A stretch of DNA of 64,000 nt from Pyxidicoccus caerfyrddinensis. Its GTDB lineage: Bacteria; Myxococcota; Myxococcia; Myxococcales; Myxococcaceae. How positions within the stretch are numbered: the first letter of the stretch is position 1; each line of letters opens with the position of its first letter. The DNA lies in the NCBI RefSeq assembly GCF_010894405.1, contig NZ_JAAIYA010000006.1, positions 1 through 64,000 of the forward strand, given 5' to 3'. The notes beneath the pieces were generated by a model. The model saw nothing but the letters and a program-made list of their open reading frames with translations, was not told the DNA's origin and did no database searches. The position numbers and the translations under genes are program-made. Positions 40,999 to 50,783 of this stretch are shown here, piece after piece.

Positions 40999-42690
40999 TC
41001 AGCGCCTGCGGTAGTAGCTGCTCTCGCAGCCGTTGGCCCGGGTGGCGAACACCTTCCTGCTGTCGGCGCCGGAGCTCCACTTCGACTGGAACGCCAGGCA
41101 GCGGGCCTCCGGGTACTGGTAGCAGGTCAGCGGGAAGATGCAGTCCATGACGTCCCGGATGTGGCTCTCCATGGCCGTGGTGAAGCCGACCGCCGCCGCC
41201 GGGTTGCGCCCCGCCGCGCCCATGATGTCGCCGCCGGGCTGCGCCACGTTGACGGCGATGCGCCCGCCGTTGGTGCTGCCGAGGTAGCACCCCGTGTTGC
41301 CCGTGCAGCCCAGGCCGATGTTGTACTTCGTCACCGACGCGGGGATGCACGTGCGCCCGCCGTAGTACGCCAGGTCCGGGCTGCTCAGCCCGCCCAGCCA
41401 GAGGCACTGCGGGCTGCTCCCGCTCGCCTCGTGGGCCTGGCACGTCGCCGTGTCGTAGGTCCAGCAGGCCGCGTTCGGGTCCGCCGCCATCGCGGTGATG
41501 AGGTTGGTCACCGTCAGCGACGAGCTGCACCACGACGAACAGCCGGGCGCGTCCGTGTTGGGAGACCGCATCGTCAGCAGCGTCGCCCTCGCGTCCCACG
41601 GCAGGATGTATTCCTCCGTGAGCTGGCCGATGCCGTGGCCCATGAACTCGTGCTGGAGGATGCCTCGGGAGAAGTCGTAGTCCCACGCGCCGGAGGACGG
41701 ACGCGGCAACTCGCCGCTGAAGCTCGTGGCGCCGTATGAGGCATACGAGCCCGTCTTGACGGAAATCTGCGCGTCGATGTTCGCGCAGTACAGGAAGCCC
41801 TTGGCCGCGCGCGGGTCCGTCGCCGGGTTCTCCACCGCGACGTAGAAGTTCATCTGTCCGTAGTACGCGTCATACGGCACCGTCTGGTCGAGCGGCGCCG
41901 TCGGCCGGCCCCCGGGCGCGGGCGGGCCGCTCGGGTCCTCGAGGACGCGGCGGAGGTTGTCCTTGAGCGCGGTGAGCGACGCGTCCGCCGTGTAGTCCGT
42001 CCAGAAGGAGCCCGTCGGTCCGGCGGTCCCCGTCTCCTGGACGATGACGTTGAAGTAGTTGCGCGGGTTCCAGGCCGTCTTCTCGGTGCCCACCACCTTG
42101 CAGCGCGCGGGGCACAGGACGTTGGTCGTCGGGGACGGGTACCACTCCTTCGTCTCCTCCACCGTGCCGTTCAGCATGAACATCACGTCGTCCTTCTTGG
42201 CGGGGAAGGCGAGCGACTGGATGGAGTCGGCGGTGAACATCCGGCCGTGCTCGTAGCGGGAGTTGTTGAGGACGAGCTGCGCGCTACCGCTCCAGCCGCC
42301 GTACTTCGAGGTCAGCTCCAGGTAGTAGTAGCGCCCGTGCTGGAGCGACACGCCGAGCGCGAAGTTGAACCAGTCCTGCTGGGGGCCGCTCAGCGTGAGG
42401 GCGAGCGGGTGGGTGCGCGAGAAGACCTCGTTGAGGCAGCCGTCGAGGACGCGGATGCGCAGCCAGTCGTCCTGCTTGGTCGCGTACACGGGACCGGCGA
42501 AGCGCAGCCAGACGTCGTCCAGGCGGTCCACGTGGTTCATGAAGAGCTGCAGGACGGGCCGGTCCGGAGTGAAGCCGACATAGGTCCGCGAGTTGTCGGG
42601 GCTGGCGTTGTAGTTGGTCCGGCTCACCGGCGCGGCCACGCTCATCATCGGCATCATCAGGACACATGCCACCGCGAGGAAACGACGCAT
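40999..42690 (-). CDS. Secreted metalloprotease-like protein with an HExxxH motif
   Basis: A 563-residue exported protein (signal MRRFLAVACVLMMPMMSVAA). The core motif is H347-E-F-M-G-H352 followed by GIGQLTEEY, close to the HExGH-x-F-x-L-x-DEY of IgA-type M64 peptidases but with one extra residue, giving HExxxH as in dipeptidyl peptidase III (M49). The rest does not look like M49. E359/E360 may supply the third ligand. Cysteine content is high (about 18), as expected for a stable secreted enzyme. Residues about 40-175 look like a beta-sandwich. Catalytic activity is inferred, and the one-residue insertion could also mean a different mechanism. Confidence 0.65.
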   Translation of the reverse strand: MRRFLAVACVLMMPMMSVAAPVSRTNYNASPDNSRTYVGFTPDRPVLQLFMNHVDRLDDVWLRFAGPVYATKQDDWLRIRVLDGCLNEVFSRTHPLALTLSGPQQDWFNFALGVSLQHGRYYYLELTSKYGGWSGSAQLVLNNSRYEHGRMFTADSIQSLAFPAKKDDVMFMLNGTVEETKEWYPSPTTNVLCPARCKVVGTEKTAWNPRNYFNVIVQETGTAGPTGSFWTDYTADASLTALKDNLRRVLEDPSGPPAPGGRPTAPLDQTVPYDAYYGQMNFYVAVENPATDPRAAKGFLYCANIDAQISVKTGSYASYGATSFSGELPRPSSGAWDYDFSRGILQHEFMGHGIGQLTEEYILPWDARATLLTMRSPNTDAPGCSSWCSSSLTVTNLITAMAADPNAACWTYDTATCQAHEASGSSPQCLWLGGLSSPDLAYYGGRTCIPASVTKYNIGLGCTGNTGCYLGSTNGGRIAVNVAQPGGDIMGAAGRNPAAAVGFTTAMESHIRDVMDCIFPLTCYQYPEARCLAFQSKWSSGADSRKVFATRANGCESSYYRRR

Positions 42691-42908
42691 GGAATGACTC
42701 CTCCTTCAGGGGTGCCCACCCTGAACGAGTCCCCCGGATTTCCTTCAGCGCGATTCACTCGGTGAAACAACGCGCGCGAGCTCGGCCAGGAGTCACCCAT
42801 GACTCGGCCGTGGACCGGGAGGCCACTTCACCGGGCTGCTCGGGTAGAGTTCCTGCCCTTCTTTTGGCTCGTGCTCGCACCCGCGTCCCAATACCCGGAA
42901 GCTCCTCC

Positions 42909-45281
42909 ATGCGTCTGCTTCACACCCTCCTGCTCCTGTTGGCCGTGCCCGCCTGTGTGACGGACCGTGCCGCCCGTGACTTCGTGAATCCGTGCGACGG
43001 CTCCGACGCCGCCGCCTGCGCCCGCTTCGTCGCGGCCGTGCGCGGTGCCGACACGGAGCAGCTCTCCGTCGAGCAGCAGGTGGTCCGCGCCTGCCTGGCC
43101 GGTGACGTCGAGGCCTGCCACCTCCACGCGAACACCCTCATGCGGAAGGACCGGAGTGAGCACGAGGAGGAGGCCCGCAGCGGCTTCATGCTCGCGAGCC
43201 GCCTCTGCGAGGAGGGCCATGCTCCGGCCTGCCTCAGCGCGGGCAGCTCGCCGCTGTGCGAGGTCGCCGCGGACTGCGCCGCCCTGCTCGGACGCGCGTG
43301 CGACGCGGGCGAGGGCCGGGCCTGTACCTTCATGGCCCACCAAGGCGTGGAGGAGGCGCGGCAGGTGGCCCTGCTCGGCCAGGCCTGCTCCGCGAACCGC
43401 CCGGATGCGCTCGCGTGCTACTCGCTCGGGAGCTGGTACCGGAGCCGCGAGCCCGCGGCCCCGGAGCGCGCGAAGGCCGCACCCCTGCTCGAGCGGGCCT
43501 GTAGCCTCGGAGTGCCCGCCGCGTGCCACGAGCTCGCGAAGCTGCTGCTCGAGTCGCCCGAGGGCGCCGGGCGGGCCGCGTCGCTCCTGGCGCGCGCGTG
43601 CGCGGCGGGGGAGGAGGCCGCGTGTGGCGAGGCCTTCCTCGAGCCCTGCCGCCGGGGAGAGGCGGCGGCGTGCCGCCGTCTCGGCGCGGTCCAGGTGAAG
43701 GACGAGGAGTCGATGAAGAGTCGCACCCAGGTGCTCGAGGCGGCCTGCTCCCGCGACGTGGCCGAGGCGTGTGCCGCGCTGGCCCGGCAGGGACGCGGAG
43801 GATGGGACCGCGCCTGCGAGCTGGGGGATGCGAGGGCCTGCATCGAGGCGGCGCGGAAGCTCCGCGTGGCGGGACCCAGAGCCTCGACGGAGTGGGAGCA
43901 GCCCGGCCTCGCGCTCCTCGAGAAGGGCTGTGCCTCCGAGCATCCGTCGCGGGCCGACGCCTGCGTGGAGCTCTCGGGCCTGCTCCTCGAGGGGGAACTG
44001 ACTGCCAACCCGAAGCGCGCCGTGGAGCTGCTCACGCGCGGCTGCCAGGCGGGACACGCGCGCTCGTGCGAGGCGCTCGGAAGCGCCTGGTGGTCCGCCC
44101 GAGGTGTCGAGCGCGACCGGATGAAGGGGCTCGAGTACCTCGCACGGCACTGCGAGCTCCAGCCCGACAGCTGCGATGACGCCATCGTGGACTTCCGTGA
44201 GCGCTCCCAGTCGTGCGAGGAGGGCTCCGCGCGCGGGTGCCTCCAGCTCGGCAAGCTCCTCGATGCACACGGCGAGGTGCTGAAGGCGGAGGACCTGGCG
44301 ACGGTCAGCAAGGCCTTCCAGCGGGCGTGTGAGCTGGGCGAGGCCGAGGGGTGCATGGCGCTGGCCCAGGCCTCCGTCGAGGGGCGCGGGCAGGACCGCT
44401 CGGTGGCTGGCGTCATCCAGGCCTATGCGCGCGCGTGCAAGCTCGGCGACGTGGAGGGGTGCGCCGAGGAGCAGGCGCTCGCGGCCATCCAGACGGGGTG
44501 CGCGGCGAACACGCCCGCCGAGTGCCGGAAGCTCGCCGACTTCCTGCTCGAAAAGCCGGCGAGTCCGGCCGACCAGGAGCGCGGGCTGAAGCTCCTGGAG
44601 CGCTTCTGCCAGCAGGGCGAGTTCACGGCGTGCCTGCGGCTGGCGGAGTTGTTCGAGTCGGACTCGTGGGGGTTCGAGCCCGACCTCCACCGCTCCCTGG
44701 GCTATGAGGAGCGGGCCCTGAAGGCGGGCGGCGGGTCCTACTTCAAGTCCATGGCGAAGGACGTGCAGGCCCGGCGCACCCGCTGTGACGCGGGGGATGC
44801 GGAGGCGTGCGGCACGCTGGCCGAGGTCTACCTCAAGCCGTTGCAGTGGGTGAGCAAACCGTCCACGTCCACGTCCCCTGACTGGGCGCATGCGAAGGCG
44901 GCGCTCGAGAAGTCCTGCACTCCGGGCCGCGCGGAGTCCTGCCTGACGCTGGCCCGCCTGCTGCTCACCGGCGCGCGCTCTGTCCTCGAGCCCACCCGGG
45001 GGCTGGCGTTGCTGGAGGCCCACTGCACGCAGGTCCCGCGTGCCTGTGCGCCCATGCTCGAGGCGCTCACGAGGGGGGAGCTGCCCGGCGCCTCTTCCCA
45101 GCAGACGCTCGGCCTGTTGCGCAAGGCGTGCGACGCCGGGGGAGGCAAGGCCTGCTTCCTGCTCGGTACCGCTCAGGAGGAAGGGCGGCTCGGCCTGAAG
45201 CCAGACGCGCCCTCCGCGACGGAGTCGTTCCGGAAGGGCTGCGACGCGCGCGACACCAGCGCCTGCGCGCGCGTGCGGTAG
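42909..45281 (+). CDS. Giant cysteine-rich Sel1-type repeat lipoprotein
   Basis: A 790-residue lipoprotein (signal MRLLHTLLLLLAVPAC). It is built from about 20 helical repeats of 35-40 residues, each with a pair of cysteines (CEEGHAPACLSAG, CDAGEGRACTFMA, CELGEAEGCMALAQ, CDAGDAEACGTLAEVY). This is the disulfide-stapled Sel1 pattern known from Helicobacter cysteine-rich proteins. It should be an exported scaffold for protein-protein contacts; some Sel1 lipoproteins bind peptidoglycan or beta-lactams. The 218-bp divergent upstream region shows no clear motif. Confidence 0.85.
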   Translation: MRLLHTLLLLLAVPACVTDRAARDFVNPCDGSDAAACARFVAAVRGADTEQLSVEQQVVRACLAGDVEACHLHANTLMRKDRSEHEEEARSGFMLASRLCEEGHAPACLSAGSSPLCEVAADCAALLGRACDAGEGRACTFMAHQGVEEARQVALLGQACSANRPDALACYSLGSWYRSREPAAPERAKAAPLLERACSLGVPAACHELAKLLLESPEGAGRAASLLARACAAGEEAACGEAFLEPCRRGEAAACRRLGAVQVKDEESMKSRTQVLEAACSRDVAEACAALARQGRGGWDRACELGDARACIEAARKLRVAGPRASTEWEQPGLALLEKGCASEHPSRADACVELSGLLLEGELTANPKRAVELLTRGCQAGHARSCEALGSAWWSARGVERDRMKGLEYLARHCELQPDSCDDAIVDFRERSQSCEEGSARGCLQLGKLLDAHGEVLKAEDLATVSKAFQRACELGEAEGCMALAQASVEGRGQDRSVAGVIQAYARACKLGDVEGCAEEQALAAIQTGCAANTPAECRKLADFLLEKPASPADQERGLKLLERFCQQGEFTACLRLAELFESDSWGFEPDLHRSLGYEERALKAGGGSYFKSMAKDVQARRTRCDAGDAEACGTLAEVYLKPLQWVSKPSTSTSPDWAHAKAALEKSCTPGRAESCLTLARLLLTGARSVLEPTRGLALLEAHCTQVPRACAPMLEALTRGELPGASSQQTLGLLRKACDAGGGKACFLLGTAQEEGRLGLKPDAPSATESFRKGCDARDTSACARVR

Positions 45282-45320
45282 CAGCTCGCGCGCGGTGCAC
45301 CGCTTCCGGGGGGACGCCGG

Positions 45321-46580
45321 TTACTTCACGGGGCTGCTCGCTGCGGCCTCGGCTTCCGGTGTCCCGCGCGCGCGTGTCCCGGCGCGCCCGGGAGCGTGCG
45401 TGTCCGCGTACCCCGTCAGCTCCACGTAGCCACGGCCCGTGAGCGGCTTCCCTTCGCGCGTGCCCTCCAGGCTCACGGCGCCTTCCCAATACAGCACGCT
45501 GACGGGCAGCTCCTGGTCCGCCAGCTTCGGCGTCACCGTGACGTCGAGCCCCAACTTCTCCACACGCAGGCGCCAGCGCGACGGGTACTGGCCGCCGCTG
45601 CGAGGGCTCTTCCACGTGTCCAGCACTTCGACTCGCACGTCCTCGCGCGACACGCGCACGGGCTCGCTCGAGGCCGCGCCCGGCGGAGGCACCCACGTGC
45701 CCGAGCTGAACCGGTCCGACGTGCCGTCCTTGCGGCGGAGCTGGTAGTACATCAGCTCGCTCCCGTCGGAGAGCTGCAGCGAGAACCAATCCCAGCCCAC
45801 CTGGTCCGCGCCGAGCGCGCTGGTGCTCCACTCGCGGTCCATCCAGCTCTCGCCCTTCACCTCGTACGTCCGCCCGTCCACCCGCACCGTGCCCCGCGAG
45901 GGCATGCGCGTCATCGAGTAGTAGTAGGACGCGTTGCCCCGCTCCGGCCCCTTCTGGCTCAGGCCCCTGTCTCCCTGGAGCACCGGCGGCTTGCCCGGCT
46001 CCAGCAGCAACTCCAGCGCGACTTCGTCCGTCTCCGCGTGCAGCCGTACGGGCCACGTGGCCTCGCCCACGCTGGCGGCCTGCCAGTCCTCCAGCCACAC
46101 CTTGAAGGGCCGCGCGCTGGCTCCGGCCAATTCCAGCGCGGAGCGGCTGAAGCGCTCCGAGGCATGGAACCCACTGCCCGCCACGTCCGACACGGTGAAG
46201 TGCCCCAGGTACACCTGCCGCGCGCCCCATGCGGACGCGCGCTGTGGGGCCTCGGGGGCGAGCGCGCTGCGGAACAGGGTGAACTGGTAGCCGAAGGCGC
46301 GCCCGTCCTCCGTCTCCAGATTGCCCGTCCAGTACCACCACTCGGTGCGGAACTCAGGGTGCGGGCCGTGGTCCTCGGGGAACTGGAACGCGCGGGGCTC
46401 CACCGCGCGCGCATAGCCCGCCGCGCTCGTGTCGCTCCCGCCAAGCGCGCCGCTCACCGTGAGCGTTCCACCGGTTGGCAGCGCGGGCGGTGCCGACTCG
46501 CGCGTGACGATGGCCACGGCCACCGCCAATCCCACCAGCACCACTACCGTCCCGATGACGAGCCCTCGGCCGCCGCTCAT
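45321..46580 (-). CDS. COG5621/CrtC-like secreted lipocalin-type protein
   Basis: A 419-residue protein with an N-terminal membrane anchor or signal (VIGTVVVLVGLAVAVAIV). The diagnostic start of the family is DHGPHPEFRTEWWYWTGNL near residue 70, followed by FGYQFTLFR, YLGHFTVSD, a VKGESWMDREWS segment near 245 and WDWFSLQL. Homologues include AttH and hydroxyneurosporene synthase (CrtC); most lie beside ABC permeases, as here. The gene begins 3 bp after the permease stop, so ABC ATPase, permease and this protein form one operon. Probable role: handling a lipid or isoprenoid in the envelope. Confidence 0.88.
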   Translation of the reverse strand: MSGGRGLVIGTVVVLVGLAVAVAIVTRESAPPALPTGGTLTVSGALGGSDTSAAGYARAVEPRAFQFPEDHGPHPEFRTEWWYWTGNLETEDGRAFGYQFTLFRSALAPEAPQRASAWGARQVYLGHFTVSDVAGSGFHASERFSRSALELAGASARPFKVWLEDWQAASVGEATWPVRLHAETDEVALELLLEPGKPPVLQGDRGLSQKGPERGNASYYYSMTRMPSRGTVRVDGRTYEVKGESWMDREWSTSALGADQVGWDWFSLQLSDGSELMYYQLRRKDGTSDRFSSGTWVPPPGAASSEPVRVSREDVRVEVLDTWKSPRSGGQYPSRWRLRVEKLGLDVTVTPKLADQELPVSVLYWEGAVSLEGTREGKPLTGRGYVELTGYADTHAPGRAGTRARGTPEAEAAASSPVK

Positions 46581-46583
46581 GCC

Positions 46584-49124
46584 TCACTCCTCCCGCAACG
46601 CGAGCGCGGGGTTGGCGCGCGCCATCTTCCACGCCGGGTACAGCCCGGCCAGCGCCGACGCCACCAGCGCCAGCAGCACCGCCTGCACCAACGTCGCCGG
46701 AGTCACCGCGAGCTGCAGCGTCCACCCGAAGGAGCGCTGGTTGATGACGTGCACCAGCACGTACGCCAGCGCCACGCCGAGCGGCACGGAGAACAGCCCC
46801 GCGAGCAGCCCCAGCAGGCCCGTCTGCAGGGACACCAGCCCCCAGAGCTGTCCCGGCGTCAGCCCGGTGGCGCGCAGCACCGCCAGCTCCCGGGCGCGCT
46901 CCAGCTGAAGCGACATCAGCGCGCTGAGCACACCCACGAAGGCCACGCCGATGGCCAGCAGCCGGAGCACCTGCGTAATCGTGAAGGTGCGGTCGAACAC
47001 CTCCATGGACGCCTGCCGCAGCGAGCGGTTGGCGCGCACCAGCAGCGCCTGTGTGTCCCCGGCCCGCTCGCGCACCGACGCCACCAGCGCGTCCACGTCC
47101 TGCCCGGGCGCGGCGTACAGCGCGACGCCACTCACACCCCGGTCGTCGTACCAGCGCTCGTACGTGGAGCGCGGCATCAGCATCGTCCCCACGTCCGAGC
47201 CGTAGTCGAAGTACACGCCCACCACGCGGAAGTCGTGCGGCCCCTTGTCTGTCGCGAGTTGCACCGTGCTGCCCACGTCCACGTGGCGGTGGAAGCTGAA
47301 GGGCTCGGACACGAGGATGGCGTCCGGTGTCGCCTCCAGCTCGCGCCACACCGAGGCCGCGTCTCCCTGCTTGAAGCGATAGGGCCGCGTCTGCGTCCGC
47401 GAGAAGTCGATGGCCACCAGGTCCGTGGGCACGCCGTCCGCGCGCGTCGTCGTCACGCGGATGGTGCTGCTCGCGGCGACACCGGGCGTGGAGCGCAGGC
47501 GCTCATCCAGGCCCGGCATCAGCGTGGCGGTGCCGCGCCGTGCCACCAGCGACGGCGGGGAGATGAACACGTCCGCCTGCAGTGACGTGTCCAGCCACGA
47601 CACCACCGTGCCACGGAAGCTGGACACCATGAGGCCCACGCCCACCGTGGTGGCCACCGCCACCATCAGCGCCGCCAGCGCCACCGCCGTGCGACTGAGG
47701 CTGGTGCGCACGCTGCGCGCCGCCATGCGTCCCATCAACCCGAAGGCCAGGCCCAGTGGCGCCGCGGCGGCCACCGACAGTCGCTCCGTCACCCATGGCA
47801 CCAGCAGCGCCGCGCCCAGCAGCACGGAGAAGAGGCCCCCGTACGCCGGCAGCAGCGCCTGCGTGGGCCACGCCAGCAGCGCCGTGCCCGCGGCCAGCAC
47901 TCCCAGGCCCAGCAGCGCCAGCTTCGGCGCGCGGCTTCGCGACACGTCCTCCACCGTGGAGCGCCGCATCGTCGTCACCGGCGGAGAGCGCGCCGCCTCC
48001 CACGCGGGCACCAGCGCGGCCAGCACCGTGGCGCCCAGGCCCAGCAGCAGGCCCTTGGCCAGCGTGAAGGGCTCCAGCGCCAGCCCGCGCACGCTCACCA
48101 CGAAGTACAAGTCATTGAACGTCTGCGTGACGAGCCCCACCAGCCCGCGCGCCAGCAGCACGCCGAGCAGCAGCCCCGCCACCGTGCCCACGGCGCCGAG
48201 CACCGCCGCCTCGCCCAGCACCAGCCCGAAGAGCTCGCTCCGGGTGATGCCAATCGCGCGCAGCCGTCCCAGCAGCCCGCGCCGCTGCACCACGGAGAAC
48301 GTCATCGTGTTGTAGATGAGGAACATCCCCACCACGAGCGCCAGCAGCGACAGCGCGGTGAGGTTGGTGCGGAAGGCCCGCGTCATCTGCTCCACCGTGC
48401 CCGCCCGCGCGGAGGCGCGCACCAACTCCGTGCCCGTGGGCAGCGTCGCCTCCAGCCGCTTCGCCTCCGCGTCGTCGCGCATCCGCAGGTCCACGCGCGT
48501 CAGCCGCCCCACCTTCCCGAGCACCTCCTGCGCGGTGGACACGTCCGTGAGCACCAGCGCCTCCAGCGCCCGCGCGGTGTCCGGGTCCGACGGCTCCAGC
48601 AGCGCCGACACGCGCAGCTTCTTGTCCAGGCCCTCCACGCGCACCGGCAATTCGCCCCCGGCGGAGACGCCCAGCGCCCGCGCGGCCCGGGCGCTCAGCA
48701 GCACCGAGCCCGGCTCGGTGAGCAGCGCGCCCACGTCGCCCACGGCCTCGCCCTTCGCGTACTCGCGGAAGGGAGCTTCGGCAAACGGGTCCACGCCCAG
48801 CACGGTGAGCGTGCGCTTGTCGCCCACCGCGGCCTGCACGTAGCCCTCCACCACCGGCGCGGACACCGGCGCGTCGCGGCGCAGGCGTAGGTCCCGGTAC
48901 ACGCGCTCGTCCACGCCCTGGGAGCCCGCGCCCACGAGCTGGTGCGTGGCCCGGCCGGCCACCGCGTCCGTGGAGCGCTCGAAGGCGCGCAGCGCGCTGT
49001 CGCTCGCGAGGTCGATGGACACCACCACCGCCACGCCCAACGCAATCCCCAACAGCGACAGCGCCGTCAGCCACGGGTGGCCGCCCAGGTGGCGCAGGCT
49101 GGAGCGGACCAGCAGCCCCTTCAC
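46584..49124 (-). CDS. FtsX-type ABC transporter permease
   Basis: An 846-residue inner-membrane protein with two MacB/FtsX permease halves. The first begins at the N-terminus (LTALSLLGIALGVAVVVSIDLA) with a large periplasmic loop and helices at about 265-420; the second starts about residue 475 (TAVALAALMVAVATTVGVGLM) and ends with three helices at about 720-835. Mechanotransmission-type permeases of this class move lipoproteins or lipids, or drive periplasmic proteins, without transmembrane substrate passage. Its start overlaps the ATPase stop by four bases (ATGA, 49121-49124). Confidence 0.92.
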   Translation of the reverse strand: MKGLLVRSSLRHLGGHPWLTALSLLGIALGVAVVVSIDLASDSALRAFERSTDAVAGRATHQLVGAGSQGVDERVYRDLRLRRDAPVSAPVVEGYVQAAVGDKRTLTVLGVDPFAEAPFREYAKGEAVGDVGALLTEPGSVLLSARAARALGVSAGGELPVRVEGLDKKLRVSALLEPSDPDTARALEALVLTDVSTAQEVLGKVGRLTRVDLRMRDDAEAKRLEATLPTGTELVRASARAGTVEQMTRAFRTNLTALSLLALVVGMFLIYNTMTFSVVQRRGLLGRLRAIGITRSELFGLVLGEAAVLGAVGTVAGLLLGVLLARGLVGLVTQTFNDLYFVVSVRGLALEPFTLAKGLLLGLGATVLAALVPAWEAARSPPVTTMRRSTVEDVSRSRAPKLALLGLGVLAAGTALLAWPTQALLPAYGGLFSVLLGAALLVPWVTERLSVAAAAPLGLAFGLMGRMAARSVRTSLSRTAVALAALMVAVATTVGVGLMVSSFRGTVVSWLDTSLQADVFISPPSLVARRGTATLMPGLDERLRSTPGVAASSTIRVTTTRADGVPTDLVAIDFSRTQTRPYRFKQGDAASVWRELEATPDAILVSEPFSFHRHVDVGSTVQLATDKGPHDFRVVGVYFDYGSDVGTMLMPRSTYERWYDDRGVSGVALYAAPGQDVDALVASVRERAGDTQALLVRANRSLRQASMEVFDRTFTITQVLRLLAIGVAFVGVLSALMSLQLERARELAVLRATGLTPGQLWGLVSLQTGLLGLLAGLFSVPLGVALAYVLVHVINQRSFGWTLQLAVTPATLVQAVLLALVASALAGLYPAWKMARANPALALREE

Positions 49125-49837
49125 CGCGCCTCCCTTCGCGCGTGCTCGCGCTCCACCAGCCGTCCGCCCTCCATCTGCAGCACGCGGTCCGCGCGCGCCA
49201 CCAGCCCCGGCTCATGCGTCACCATGAGCGCGCACGCGTTGCCCTGCCGCGTGAGTCCCTCCAGCAAATCCAGCACCTGCCGCGCCGTCGTCTCGTCCAG
49301 GTTGCCGGTGGGCTCGTCCGCGAGCAGCAGCGGCGGCGAATGTGCCAGCGCGCGCGCCACCGCCACGCGTTGCTGCTCGCCGCCGGACAGCCGGTCCGGG
49401 AAGCTGCTCGCGCGCGCCGCCAGCCCCACGCGCTCCAGCAGCGCCCGCGCCTTCGCGCTGGACTCCGCGGCGCCGTGCCCGTTGAGCTCCAGGGGCAGCC
49501 GCACGTTCTCCTCCACCGTCAGCGTGGGCAGCAGGTTGAAGGCCTGGAAGATGAAGCCGATGCGCTCGCGCCGCAGCAGCGTGCGCTCGCGCTCGCTCAG
49601 CCGGCCCAGGTCCCTGCCGTCCACGCGCACCTCGCCCTGGCTGGGCACATCAATGCCGCTGATGAGGTTGAGCAGCGTGGATTTCCCCGAGCCGCTGCGG
49701 CCCAGCAGCACCACGAACTCACCCCGGTGCAGGGAGAGGCGGACGCCGGAGAGCACCTCTCGCACGGTGTCGCCTTCGGCATAGGCCTTCGTTACATCGC
49801 GCAGCTCGACGAGGGGCGGAGTGTCGGACGCAGGCAT
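49121..49837 (-). CDS. LolD-type ABC transporter ATPase
   Basis: A 238-residue ATPase with all core motifs: GRSGSGKSTLLNLI (Walker A, near 40), the FQAFNLLPTLTVEENV Q-loop region, LSGGEQQRVAVARAL (signature), LLADEPTGNLDE (Walker B and D loop) and MVTHE (switch). It belongs to the MacB/LolD group and powers the downstream FtsX-type permease. First gene of the three-gene operon ending at 45321. Confidence 0.94.
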   Translation of the reverse strand: MPASDTPPLVELRDVTKAYAEGDTVREVLSGVRLSLHRGEFVVLLGRSGSGKSTLLNLISGIDVPSQGEVRVDGRDLGRLSERERTLLRRERIGFIFQAFNLLPTLTVEENVRLPLELNGHGAAESSAKARALLERVGLAARASSFPDRLSGGEQQRVAVARALAHSPPLLLADEPTGNLDETTARQVLDLLEGLTRQGNACALMVTHEPGLVARADRVLQMEGGRLVEREHARREAR

Positions 49838-49901
49838 GGACGCGTCTCAAATACACGCATGGTCACCGGGCCGCCGTGTTTTGTGTCCCCCGTGCTGGAG
49901 T

Positions 49902-50702
49902 TCAGGCGCCCACGTGCCGGGCGTCCCATAAGTCCGAGTAGCGCCACTGCTCCAGGAAGCCCGCCACCTCCGACGCCAGCAGCGGGCCCGCCGTGTCCCG
50001 GGGGATGATGTGGTAGCCGTCGCGCAGGGAGAGGAAGCGCACCGCCGGGCTCGCCGTCAGCCGCCGGGCGAGCCACCGCCCGCCCTCCGGGTCCACCACG
50101 TGGTCCTGCTCCGCCACCGCCACCAGCGTGGGGCAGCGCACGTGCGCCACGTCCCGCACCGCCAGGTTCTGCAGGGTGCACAAGTCACGCAGCCGCGCCA
50201 CCGGGAAGGCCGGGAGGACGGGCGCCTGGGCCAGCGCCTCCGGGTCCGAGAGGTCCGTGGCCGTCTTCTCCACCCAGGGGTGGGCCCACTCCAGCACCGG
50301 GGTGCGAGCCAGCTGCTTGATGAGGAACATGCGAGGCCCCCGGAAGCGCACCGCCGGGGCCACCAGCGCCAGGGCCTTCACGGTCTCCGGGTGCCGGGCC
50401 GCCAGCCCCAGTGCCAGCAGCGCGCCCATGGACAGGCCCGCGACGAAGATGTTCCGGTGGCCGTGCAGCGCGAGCAGCGCGCTGTCCGCCGCGGCCTGCC
50501 AGTCGCGCCAGTTGACGTGCAGCAGCGCCTGGGGCGTGGTGCCGTGCCCCGGCAGCCGGGGCGCCACCACGCGCATTCCGCGCGCGGCCAGGGCCTCCCC
50601 CAGCGGGCGCACGTCCCACGGGCTGCCGGTGAAGCCGTGCAGCAGCAGACACACGTCCTCGCCCTTGCCCAGGTCGAAGGGCGCCGTCTTCCGCGGGTCC
50701 AT
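49902..50702 (-). CDS. Est30-like carboxylesterase (alpha/beta hydrolase)
   Basis: A 266-residue hydrolase of the monoacylglycerol lipase/carboxylesterase type. The sequence shows LLLHGFTGSPWDVRPL (oxyanion loop), the nucleophile elbow GLSMGALLAL, an acid in VAEQDHVVDP and a His in LRDGYHIIPRD. There is no signal peptide, so it acts in the cytoplasm on small esters or lipids. ATG 50702 is used; GTG 50735 would add 11 residues, and neither has a good ribosome site. It lies 64 bp upstream of the ABC operon and may be transcribed with it. Confidence 0.85.
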   Translation of the reverse strand: MDPRKTAPFDLGKGEDVCLLLHGFTGSPWDVRPLGEALAARGMRVVAPRLPGHGTTPQALLHVNWRDWQAAADSALLALHGHRNIFVAGLSMGALLALGLAARHPETVKALALVAPAVRFRGPRMFLIKQLARTPVLEWAHPWVEKTATDLSDPEALAQAPVLPAFPVARLRDLCTLQNLAVRDVAHVRCPTLVAVAEQDHVVDPEGGRWLARRLTASPAVRFLSLRDGYHIIPRDTAGPLLASEVAGFLEQWRYSDLWDARHVGA

Positions 50703-50783
50703 GGGCTCGGGGGGTGGCTCTGGCGTGGCGCTCACCCCGTGACGCTGGCCACGAACGGGCGCAGGCGCTATGCCCTCTGCCTC

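Noticed and set aside
42691..42708. Possible fifth copy of the dispersed 18-bp palindrome
   Set aside because: Only about 12 of 18 bases match, and the shared part is explained by the ribosome binding site of the protease gene.
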